NCBI GenBank assembly: GCA_025360995.1
Contig: JANYBD010000268.1
Span: 1 to 57,027 of the forward strand
Direction of reading: 5' to 3'
DNA length: 57,027 bases
Source of the DNA: Gemmatimonadota bacterium
Lineage (GTDB): Bacteria > Gemmatimonadota > Gemmatimonadetes > Gemmatimonadales > Gemmatimonadaceae
The notes under the pieces are model-generated. The model saw nothing but the letters and a program-made list of their open reading frames with translations. It was not told the origin of the DNA and searched no databases. Shown one piece after another: positions 31,154-39,071 of the stretch (positions are counted from its first letter, which is position 1; each line of letters starts with the position of its first letter). The position numbers and the translations under genes are program-made.

Positions 31154-33433
31154 TTACGGGCGTTTTTGAAGCGGCACCTGAGTTTTGCGCACGGAGTCAC
31201 CCGAGACCATGGGTGGTGGTGGCGGTGGCGGCGAATCTAATCCGAGTTCCTTGTCGAGTTGCGTTGCCTTGGCAACGGCCCGAGCGCTGGCCAAGGCGTC
31301 GGCCGCGCCCTTCACATCACCCTGCTTGGACTTCGCGTCGGAGAGCACGAAATAGGTGGAGACGTACAAATACGGGATGCCGACCGATGGTTTGTCTACC
31401 CAGTCGTTCTTTCGAATGAGTGAGGCTGGTGCTCGGAATGCCTTGGCGAGTGCATCGGTCCGGCCCACATCTACGAAACCTTCATTTTGCACGTAGACAG
31501 TGTCGCCGCCCACCTTCACCGAATCAGGAAGCAGTTTGCGGGCCAGCCCATTGGTGAGCAAATAGGGCCCCAGTCCGAGCTCCTGTCCATAACCGCCTGA
31601 CGTGCGGCTGAAAAACATCGGACGTCGGCCGGTTTTAATCATCTGCAACACGAACATGTCTGCGCGCGCCAAGAATCGCGGCTTCACGATCGCCCGGATG
31701 TGGTCCTTTACAAATAGTTGCGGCTGGGTGAGCTCCTGCCCGAGCGGCACGGCGTCTGCCTCGTCCATGGACATGTCGAACGGCTTGCCGACCGGCTTGT
31801 CCCATTTCTTGCCGCGGTAAACAGCCGGGCCGTTCGCCGCGTCGTAATCGTATACGGGCCGTCGAAGCATCTGTCGCGTATACCAATCGGTATTGAGCAG
31901 TGACGTGTTAGCGACGAGCACGTCTTTGCGCACGCCGAGCACTTCCTGTGCGTACCAGAGTGGAAACGTATCGTTATCGCCAACGGTGACCAGAATACCG
32001 TATGGCTCCACCGAGTTGAGCATGTCGATTGCAAAGTCGGCCGTATCCGTCTGGCCGTGGCGAGACGCCGCTTGCCAGTTGGCGAACAGCGGCACGAACG
32101 CCAACAGCAGCACAGGCGAGCTGATCGCCCAGGCACGCGTAGTGGGGAGTTCAATGAGCTCTGTGCCAAGCCGCTGCTTTTCGCGGGCGATCACCGCCGC
32201 GATGGATTCCCACACATACATCAGTCCAAGTGCGGCCCACACGCTCCACGCGGAGAAACTCCATAAATAGAAGTAATCTCGATCGCGCACTTCCCGTGCA
32301 ACGGAGTCGCCAAGCTCAGGCGCCTGTGATGCACCGTATTTGAAATTGAGGTAGATAATCAGAACGAGCGTAACGGTAAACATCAACGGCCCGAAGAATG
32401 CAAAACTTCGCGGGTCACGGCGCCAATGTACCCAACCGCCAAGGAGGCCGAGCACGAGGAATACCGACGCCAGCGAACCTTGCAGTCCGGGCGTGATTCC
32501 GTGCGCGTCACGGATCCACTGCCACTTGAAGTACAACCACCACATACCGATCTGCGCGGTCACGGGCGCCTGCCGTTCATTCAACTCGGGCTTGCCGTAC
32601 TGGCCGCGATTGAAGTTGTACATGAACGCCGTGTATGTGCCCTCTGAAAACGTGCACTTCAGATTCAGTTCTGTACGGCACGCCGTCGGCTCGCCTTCGT
32701 TCACGGCCGGGAAGTGCGCGGCACGCAACGGCTGCGTCAGAAACGATGACCCGCCAAATACCAATGCGGCACCACACGCGAGCAACAGCTTCCAACGCAA
32801 AATTGTTTTGGGACGGCGAATGAGCACAGCAAGGCCGACCGCCGGCGCGGCCAGCACGCCGGCCATGTGCACCGCGTACCCGAGCCCAAGGAGATATGCG
32901 ACAAGCACGAGGGCGCGATCCGCCTTGCGACCATCGGGGTCGTCACACCACCGGACGGTAATCCACGCTACGATCGCCATGCCGGCGAGCGACACGGTGT
33001 ATACCTTTTCGTTGACGACCGACTGCGCCCAAACCGTGAATGCCGTCGCGCCGATGAGCACCGCGAGCGATCCACCGGCAACGCGCTGCCAACGTTGCGC
33101 CAGCCAGCTAACGAGCACGCGCTCGGTGATCAGGAACCACATGCCTGCGGCGACGGCGCTCGACAGCGCGGCCAACAAGTTCACGCGCATGGCGATCGTT
33201 GGTGCGACCGGAAGCAGTGTGAACACACGCCCCAGCAACACGAAGAACGGATTGCCTGGGGGATGCGGAATTCCGAGCGTATATGCTGCGGCGATGTACT
33301 CGCTCGTGTCCCACATCGCCGTGTCTGGCGAGAGCGTGAGGACGTAGAGCGCAAACACCAGCCCGGCCGCCACAGCGGCGGCGAGGTATGAGGGGCGGTA
33401 GTCTAAATCGTTTTTAGGGCTTTGCGTGGCCAT
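31154..33433 (-). CDS. DUF2723 multi-pass membrane protein
   Basis: A 759-aa integral membrane protein. The N-terminus has the DUF2723 signature: LYVLTLSPDTAMWDTSEYIAA, then GIPHPPGNPFFVLLGRVF. About eleven hydrophobic helices fill residues 15-440. The periplasmic C-terminal part (about 450-720) includes GDNDTFPLWYAQEVLGVRKD. The tail (about 690-735) is TPR-like helix followed by a run of seven prolines and a basic end. The fold is thought to belong to the GT-C glycosyltransferases (protein O-mannosyl- or lipid-linked sugar type). Donor and acceptor are unknown. Confidence 0.92.
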   Translation of the reverse strand: MATQSPKNDLDYRPSYLAAAVAAGLVFALYVLTLSPDTAMWDTSEYIAAAYTLGIPHPPGNPFFVLLGRVFTLLPVAPTIAMRVNLLAALSSAVAAGMWFLITERVLVSWLAQRWQRVAGGSLAVLIGATAFTVWAQSVVNEKVYTVSLAGMAIVAWITVRWCDDPDGRKADRALVLVAYLLGLGYAVHMAGVLAAPAVGLAVLIRRPKTILRWKLLLACGAALVFGGSSFLTQPLRAAHFPAVNEGEPTACRTELNLKCTFSEGTYTAFMYNFNRGQYGKPELNERQAPVTAQIGMWWLYFKWQWIRDAHGITPGLQGSLASVFLVLGLLGGWVHWRRDPRSFAFFGPLMFTVTLVLIIYLNFKYGASQAPELGDSVAREVRDRDYFYLWSFSAWSVWAALGLMYVWESIAAVIAREKQRLGTELIELPTTRAWAISSPVLLLAFVPLFANWQAASRHGQTDTADFAIDMLNSVEPYGILVTVGDNDTFPLWYAQEVLGVRKDVLVANTSLLNTDWYTRQMLRRPVYDYDAANGPAVYRGKKWDKPVGKPFDMSMDEADAVPLGQELTQPQLFVKDHIRAIVKPRFLARADMFVLQMIKTGRRPMFFSRTSGGYGQELGLGPYLLTNGLARKLLPDSVKVGGDTVYVQNEGFVDVGRTDALAKAFRAPASLIRKNDWVDKPSVGIPYLYVSTYFVLSDAKSKQGDVKGAADALASARAVAKATQLDKELGLDSPPPPPPPMVSGDSVRKTQVPLQKRP

Positions 33434-33569
33434 TTCTGTTGGACTGGGTTAAGGCAAGCATCTAATTACGCTTGTTGGGGGCCGCGTTGGGAAGAGTCGT
33501 ATGGAGCGGCTCGCACTCCACGCTGCCCGCCGTCCGCTCCGTACGTTCAACTAATGGTTGACTTGTGCC

Positions 33570-35102
33570 CTAATGCCGGAACGTCCGCCTTCCAGTGAAG
33601 GCCATCGCAATTCCCGCCTCATCCGCTGCCGCAATGACTTCGGCGTCACGCACCGATCCGCCGGGTTGGACGATCGCCCGTACACCGGCTGCGGCCGCCT
33701 GCTCGACCCCATCGCGAAAAGGGAAATAGGCGTCTGAGCCCAAGGCCGTACCAATGGTGTCGTGACCAGCGCTTCGCGCTTTATGAATAGCGAGAAAGGC
33801 CGCATCGACGCGGGACATCTGGCCGGCGCCGATGCCAACCGTTGCGCCATCCTTAGCGAGCACGATCGCATTGGATTTCACGCTCGCGACCGCCCGCCAT
33901 GCAAACAACAAGTCCACATGTTCGGCGCGCGTCGGTTGGCGTTTCGTCACGATCTGCCAGTTCGTGTCGTCGAGTCGCGGGCTGGCACACTCCTGCATCA
34001 GCATTCCACCGCGGACCGCTTTCATATCTAGCGCCCCGGATTGCGATGGTGCTGTGCCCTCCAGTACGCGAAGATTTTTCTTTTCTCCGAGCACGCGAAG
34101 CGCTTCCGGCGTGAACGCCGGTGCAATAATGCACTCTACGAACAGTTGGGCGACGGCGGCAGCGGCCGCTTCGTCCACCGGCACCGTGAATGCAATGACC
34201 GACCCGAACGCACTCATCGGATCACAGGCCAGCGCCTTTTTGTATGCGTCGAGCGCCGTGGAGCCGGTGGCGAGTCCGCAGGGTGTCGTGTGCTTCACGA
34301 TGGCGCACGCCGTCTCACCGCCGAACGGATCGGTTGCGAGCAACGCCCCTTCGAGATCGAGGAAATTGTTGAATGACAGTTCTTTTCCGCCGCGTTGCAC
34401 GAGTCCGGAAAGTCCCGCACCAGGCTCAGTGACATAGAATGCCGCTTTTTGACCCGGGTTCTCACCGTACCGGAGGGACTGCTGCCGTTCCAATGCGATC
34501 GTCAGCCGCGCAGGGAAACGATCATCACGCTCAGACGCAAACCACGCGGCAATCATTGCATCATATGCAGCGGTGTGCTCGAAAACTTTCGCCGCGAGCG
34601 TCCGTCTCAACTCCAGATCGTCACGTTTTTCCTGCAACGTGGACAGCACAATCGCGTAGTCGGCCGGATCCACGACGACCGTCACCGACGCGAAGTTCTT
34701 CGCGGCAGACCGAATCATCGACGGACCACCAATGTCGATCTGCTCGATCACCGCGTCGGGCGTGACCCCCGCTGTTCTGGTGGTGTCGCGGAACGGATAC
34801 AGGTTGACACACACGAGGTCGATGGGACCGATGCCATGTTCGGCGATGGCGGCCATATGCTCAGGAAGATCACGTCGCGCCAGCAGGCCACCATGCACGG
34901 CCGGGTGCAGGGTTTTCACGCGACCGTCGAGCATTTCAGGAAAATTTGTGATCGTACTAACGTCGATGCAGGGAAGTCCGGCGTTGCGGATCGCCTTAGC
35001 GGTACCGCCGGTGGACACCAGTTCCCATCCGAGGGCATGCAGGCCGGACGCGAAGACGTCGAGACCGGATTTGTCACTGACCGAAAGAAGTGCGCGCGGC
35101 AT
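33570..35102 (-). CDS. purH: Bifunctional AICAR formyltransferase / IMP cyclohydrolase
   Basis: A 510-aa enzyme of the last two purine steps. The N-terminal MGS-like cyclohydrolase (about residues 1-190) shows [49 protein letters not shown]. The AICARFT domain has [30 protein letters not shown] (the K-H active-site pair), [12 protein letters not shown] and ends [21 protein letters not shown]. It starts immediately after the purN stop, so purN and purH form one unit. Confidence 0.98.
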   Translation of the reverse strand: MPRALLSVSDKSGLDVFASGLHALGWELVSTGGTAKAIRNAGLPCIDVSTITNFPEMLDGRVKTLHPAVHGGLLARRDLPEHMAAIAEHGIGPIDLVCVNLYPFRDTTRTAGVTPDAVIEQIDIGGPSMIRSAAKNFASVTVVVDPADYAIVLSTLQEKRDDLELRRTLAAKVFEHTAAYDAMIAAWFASERDDRFPARLTIALERQQSLRYGENPGQKAAFYVTEPGAGLSGLVQRGGKELSFNNFLDLEGALLATDPFGGETACAIVKHTTPCGLATGSTALDAYKKALACDPMSAFGSVIAFTVPVDEAAAAAVAQLFVECIIAPAFTPEALRVLGEKKNLRVLEGTAPSQSGALDMKAVRGGMLMQECASPRLDDTNWQIVTKRQPTRAEHVDLLFAWRAVASVKSNAIVLAKDGATVGIGAGQMSRVDAAFLAIHKARSAGHDTIGTALGSDAYFPFRDGVEQAAAAGVRAIVQPGGSVRDAEVIAAADEAGIAMAFTGRRTFRH

Positions 35103-35792
35103 CTAGAGTTGGAAAGGGGGGTGAGTAGCAAATGAAATGCGCTGCGTCGAGTTATTCGAAATCGGACGGGTCGCAGCAACTTCGGCGTTGAGCACCACGG
35201 TCCCATTGGCGGCAAGCGACACGAGGCCGACAGCCAATGCATGAACCGCCCGCGGGAAAAGTATATGTTCGGCGGCCAAAACACGCGCCGCCAATGTCGC
35301 CGGAGTATCGTCCGCCAGTACCGGAACAGTGGAGCGGGCCAACGGAGCGCCTCGATCATACTCGTCATCAACAAAATGGACGGTGGCACCACTCTCGTGT
35401 TCGCCGGCAGCTAGCACCGCTTCGTGTACGCGGCGTCCATACATTCCCGCGCCGCCAAACTTCGGCAACAATGCGGGATGCACATTGACCGTGGCACCAC
35501 GAAACTGGCGGGTGACGGCGGCAGGAAGAAGTTTCACATACCCGGCAAGCACGAGGAGATCGGTGCGCTGCAGTTCCAGCAGTGCGAGCAACGCGGCGCC
35601 GTCGGTCGGATCGGTCAATACAGAAGTCGCAATACCGCGCATCGCCGCGCGCTGTAGTGCCGGTGCGTCGTGGCGATTACTGCCCACGAATGCGACTTGC
35701 GCCGGTGCGGCGCCTCCGAGCCCATCGAGATAATCGAGCAATGCTTGGAGATTACTCCCGCTACCGGATGCGAGCACCGCGATGCGGGTCAT
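35103..35792 (-). CDS. purN: Phosphoribosylglycinamide formyltransferase
   Basis: A 10-formyl-THF-dependent GAR formyltransferase. From ATG 35792 (overlapping the gmhB stop by four bases) it is 229 aa, with an extra ~25-residue tail beyond the usual length. Catalytic Asn-His-Asp are in TVNVHPALLPKFGGAGMYG and HFVDDEYDRG. The N-terminal RIAVLASGSGSNLQALLD is the phosphate loop. An upstream in-frame extension to 35942 lies within gmhB and is not needed. Confidence 0.96.
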   Translation of the reverse strand: MTRIAVLASGSGSNLQALLDYLDGLGGAAPAQVAFVGSNRHDAPALQRAAMRGIATSVLTDPTDGAALLALLELQRTDLLVLAGYVKLLPAAVTRQFRGATVNVHPALLPKFGGAGMYGRRVHEAVLAAGEHESGATVHFVDDEYDRGAPLARSTVPVLADDTPATLAARVLAAEHILFPRAVHALAVGLVSLAANGTVVLNAEVAATRPISNNSTQRISFATHPPFQL

Positions 35793-36418
35793 ACCTGCAG
35801 GATCATGTGCACCGCGTCTGTGAGCGTCACCGCGGTCTCGAGTTCGCGCGTGGCGCGCGTAATCTCTTCGAATGGCGTGTGTTCGTTTGGAACCAGAATT
35901 CCCCGCGCGCCATAGTGCAGCGCCGGCTGCACGTCGCGCCAACGATCACCCACAAACACCGATACCGCCGGATTGATCGCATGTTCCGCCATCGCCTGAT
36001 CGAAGAGCTCGGTGCCGGGCTTGCGGCAATGACAAGGGCCAGTGAAGTCGGGATGGTGCGGGCAGAAATAATGTGCGTTGATATACGCCCCTCGCTCAGC
36101 GAGTAAATCGTCCAAGCGGGCGCGCACGGCGAGATAGTCCTCGATCGTGACCAATCCACGTGCGATCCCGGACTGATTCGTGACGACGATGACCGGCCAT
36201 AACGCATAGTTCATCCGCCGCACGGCATTCGCGGCGTGCGGCACGAGCTCAACGTCCGCCGGACTCTTGATGTAACCGATATCCTTAATGAGCGTGCCGT
36301 CACGGTCGAAAAAAACCGCGGCACGCACTTCGCGCAGACTCGTGCGATGTTCGCCCGTGATCGCCATCATATGGCGCACGCCCGGTGTCGAAAGCCGGTG
36401 GCCGTCACCGAATGTCAT
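35789..36418 (-). CDS. gmhB: D-glycero-D-manno-heptose 1,7-bisphosphate 7-phosphatase
   Basis: A 209-aa HAD-IIIA phosphatase of LPS heptose precursor synthesis. Motif I is AVFFDRDGTLIKDIGYI, followed by VVTNQSGIARG. The zinc-binding segment is FCPHHPDFTGPCHCRKP and motif IV reads VFVGDRWRDVQPA. This Cys/His cluster is typical of GmhB. It is coupled to selA upstream and purN downstream by ATGA overlaps. No other heptose genes are in the window, so the alternative of a related histidinol-phosphatase-like HAD is not excluded. Confidence 0.9.
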   Translation of the reverse strand: MTFGDGHRLSTPGVRHMMAITGEHRTSLREVRAAVFFDRDGTLIKDIGYIKSPADVELVPHAANAVRRMNYALWPVIVVTNQSGIARGLVTIEDYLAVRARLDDLLAERGAYINAHYFCPHHPDFTGPCHCRKPGTELFDQAMAEHAINPAVSVFVGDRWRDVQPALHYGARGILVPNEHTPFEEITRATRELETAVTLTDAVHMILQV

Positions 36419-37779
36419 GACAGTGCGCCAGCAACAAGTGCACCGAGTTCCGCATCGAGTTCCGACGGCACACCGCGCAGGTCGAGTAGCAACACCCCAT
36501 CGGCAATTCGCCCGATCACCGGCACGCGGGCACCGCGCAATCGCGTTGCGGCGGTGTCAACGTCAGTCACTTCAATCGCTACGGCCGCAGACGGAATGCG
36601 CGCCGTCGGAAATGCTCCGCCGCCGACCGTGGCGTCAACGGCTCGCGTCGATGCGGCGATCCCGGTGGCGCGCAACGACGCGGCAAGGTGCTCGGCGCGC
36701 GCGGCAATCGCTTCGACTGGCGCCGTTAACATGGCGAGCGCCGGGATTTCGACCACAGCGCGTGCCGGGTCGCGATACAGAGCAAGCGTCGCTTCCAGAG
36801 CGGCGAGCGTCAGCTTGTCAACGCGAAACGCACGAGCGAGCGGATTGCGCCGCATCGCGCCGATCCATTCGGCGCGGCCGACGACAATTCCCGCTTGCGG
36901 TCCGCCGAGCAATTTGTCCCCGCTCATCAAGACCAGCGACGCACCGGCACGGATGGCGTCACTCGCCGTCGGCTCGCCCGAGAGTCCCCACGGCGCGAGG
37001 TCGAGCAAGAGCCCGCTACCGAAATCGTGAATCAGCGGCACACCGCCCTCCGCAGCGATCGCGGCGAGATCGCGCGGCGGCACTGCCGCCACGAAACCCT
37101 CGAGCGTGAAATTGCTGCGATGCACAGTGACAATGGCGCCGGTGCGCGGCGAAAGGGCGCGACGATAGTCGTCGGCGTGCGTGCGATTGGTGGTCCCCAC
37201 CTCGATCAGTGCGGCACCACTCTTCGCCATGATGTCGGGCACCCGAAAACTTCCGCCAATCTCGACTAATTCACCGCGCGATATGATCGCCTCGCGACCG
37301 TCGGCACAGCTATTGAGTGCCAGCACCAACGCCGCCGCGCAATTGTTGACCACCATCGCATCTTCGGCGCCAGTCAATTCCGCAATCAGTGCGGAGCAAT
37401 GCGAATGCCGTGACCCCCGCACCCCGTTGGCGATGTCATATTCGAGATTGCAAAACCCCGACGCGACATCCTGAATCGCCTGTAGTGCGGCCGCAGCAAG
37501 GGGAGCGCGGCCGAGATTGGTGTGCAAAACGACACCCGTGGCATTGAACAGCCGGCGCAACGACGGTTGTTGTCGCACCGTAACCGCTTCGATAATTGCG
37601 GCGGTCCACTCCGCGTCATTCGCAGGTACGCCGTGCGCCACGCCGCGCGCGTCTTCGACGACGGCGCGAATGGCATCGGTCACGACGGCCCGCGGCGTGA
37701 CGTCAAGCAACTGCTGTATGCCCGGAAGATCGAGCAGCACGGTAACGGCGGGGAGCATGCGTCGCGGATCGGTCGTCAC
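36415..37779 (-). CDS. selA: L-seryl-tRNA(Sec) selenium transferase
   Basis: A 454-aa PLP enzyme converting Ser-tRNA(Sec) to Sec-tRNA(Sec) with selenophosphate. Characteristic stretches are RRLFNATGVVLHTNLGRAPL, LEYDIANGVRGSRHSHC, VVNNCAAALVLALNS, VEIGGSFRVPDIM and the PLP-lysine motif LMSGDKLLGGPQAGIVVG. Length is typical. selB, selC and selD are not in the window. Four-base overlaps tie it to the lipoprotein upstream and gmhB downstream. Presence implies selenoproteins elsewhere, unless the gene has been kept without its partners. Confidence 0.96.
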   Translation of the reverse strand: MTTDPRRMLPAVTVLLDLPGIQQLLDVTPRAVVTDAIRAVVEDARGVAHGVPANDAEWTAAIIEAVTVRQQPSLRRLFNATGVVLHTNLGRAPLAAAALQAIQDVASGFCNLEYDIANGVRGSRHSHCSALIAELTGAEDAMVVNNCAAALVLALNSCADGREAIISRGELVEIGGSFRVPDIMAKSGAALIEVGTTNRTHADDYRRALSPRTGAIVTVHRSNFTLEGFVAAVPPRDLAAIAAEGGVPLIHDFGSGLLLDLAPWGLSGEPTASDAIRAGASLVLMSGDKLLGGPQAGIVVGRAEWIGAMRRNPLARAFRVDKLTLAALEATLALYRDPARAVVEIPALAMLTAPVEAIAARAEHLAASLRATGIAASTRAVDATVGGGAFPTARIPSAAVAIEVTDVDTAATRLRGARVPVIGRIADGVLLLDLRGVPSELDAELGALVAGALS

Positions 37780-39071
37780 GGCTTGCCGGGCAACTTGGGA
37801 TTCTCGGCCGGGGGCTTTAGTCTCGTGGAATCCTTTTTCGCGACGGGCGGCTTGAAGTAGCTCACAAAGCGCGAAGAGGTGCGCACGGACCCGGCAAGAT
37901 TGACGATGTTTTCCGCCGTCAGCGTCATGCGGGAGCTGTCCGCGAGCGGGCGTACGAGCTCGATCACGTATTCGGAAAGCGGTTGCACCCGACTTGGCTT
38001 TGGCGGCGGTACTTTCTTGATCGTGTCGCGCCTGGCCCGCAGGTCGGCAATCTGTTTCTGCGAAATGGAGTCGAGTTTTGCCTTGGCACGCGCCGAGTCG
38101 GTGGCAGCCACGCGGGCGCGACCGGCGACGGACGTGTCGGCGAGCGCAATCGAATCGGCGGTAAACCTCTTTCGCACTGTCACGACCGAGTCGTGACTGA
38201 CCGCCGCAAACACCCCGCGAATCGCAACGAATGACGAATCCTTCAACAGTCGTAACCGGAAATGCGATGTGTCGAATGGCGCGCTTGGCGAGAGCGTCTG
38301 GGTGAATTTGACGCGCACCGTCACGGAATCCGTGACGCTCGTGCCCTCGCCCAGACTTGGTCCTGCCGAGTCGTGTGTGAAGAGGTAGAAGTCATGGCGC
38401 ACGGAGTCAGCCACGGTCACAGAAACGGAATCCCATTTCTCGCGCCGGTCCAGAACACCGTTGTTGTTTTCATCCAGGAACATCCTGAGTCTCAGCGCGC
38501 CGGCGGGGAGATACCGTAACGCAAATCGGCCGGACGAATCCGACGTCGCCATATAGCGAAGAATCGTATCGGCGCCGATGGTCGCTTCAATGCGTGCTCC
38601 ACTGGCGACATGCATTAGCACCCAATCGAATGCTACGCCCCGTACAACACCTGTCGGAATCTCGCCGCCAGTACTGAAAACCGTCTGGAATGGTTTGACG
38701 GTCGAATTGCCGAAAAGATCCGTCAAGCCAGGCAATATCGTGACTGTGTACGCCGTGTTGGCCCGCCATGGTTTGTGCGGATGAATCACCAAGACGCGCC
38801 GATGCCAGTCGACAGACGGGGCGCCGTCGGAGGGCGAGATGGTGACGATCTGATCGAGGGTTGTCGCGCCGCGCGGCCGCTCATTCACCACTTTGTCAAA
38901 CTGAAATGTGACCGTGCGCGATTTTACATTCAGCGAATTGGTATCGGGCGAGACCTTCACCAGTTCGAGTGGTTTTTTGGAAATAGGGCCACCGGCAGGA
39001 AAGCCCGGTGAGGCACAGGCCCCAGCGAGTACGATCGCAGTCAACGCGAGACGCCGGATATGAGAAGTCAT
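37776..39071 (-). CDS. Lipoprotein with bacterial Ig-like (Big_5) domain
   Basis: A 431-aa protein with a lipobox LAGAC at residues 15-19, so probably an exported lipoprotein. Residues ~35-135 form a Big_5 Ig-like domain (VTFQFDKVVNERPRG ... ITPYTVTILPGL-type ending in LTDLFGNSTVKPFQTVFSTG). Residues 145-230 look like a carboxypeptidase-regulatory-like beta module (SGRFALRYLPAGALRLRMFLDENNNGVLD, where DENNNGVLD is an EF-like loop). The C-terminal part holds beta repeats and an Ala/Arg-rich helix (about 310-350). Placement between valS and selA by overlapping stops is unexplained. Confidence 0.85.
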   Translation of the reverse strand: MTSHIRRLALTAIVLAGACASPGFPAGGPISKKPLELVKVSPDTNSLNVKSRTVTFQFDKVVNERPRGATTLDQIVTISPSDGAPSVDWHRRVLVIHPHKPWRANTAYTVTILPGLTDLFGNSTVKPFQTVFSTGGEIPTGVVRGVAFDWVLMHVASGARIEATIGADTILRYMATSDSSGRFALRYLPAGALRLRMFLDENNNGVLDRREKWDSVSVTVADSVRHDFYLFTHDSAGPSLGEGTSVTDSVTVRVKFTQTLSPSAPFDTSHFRLRLLKDSSFVAIRGVFAAVSHDSVVTVRKRFTADSIALADTSVAGRARVAATDSARAKAKLDSISQKQIADLRARRDTIKKVPPPKPSRVQPLSEYVIELVRPLADSSRMTLTAENIVNLAGSVRTSSRFVSYFKPPVAKKDSTRLKPPAENPKLPGKP

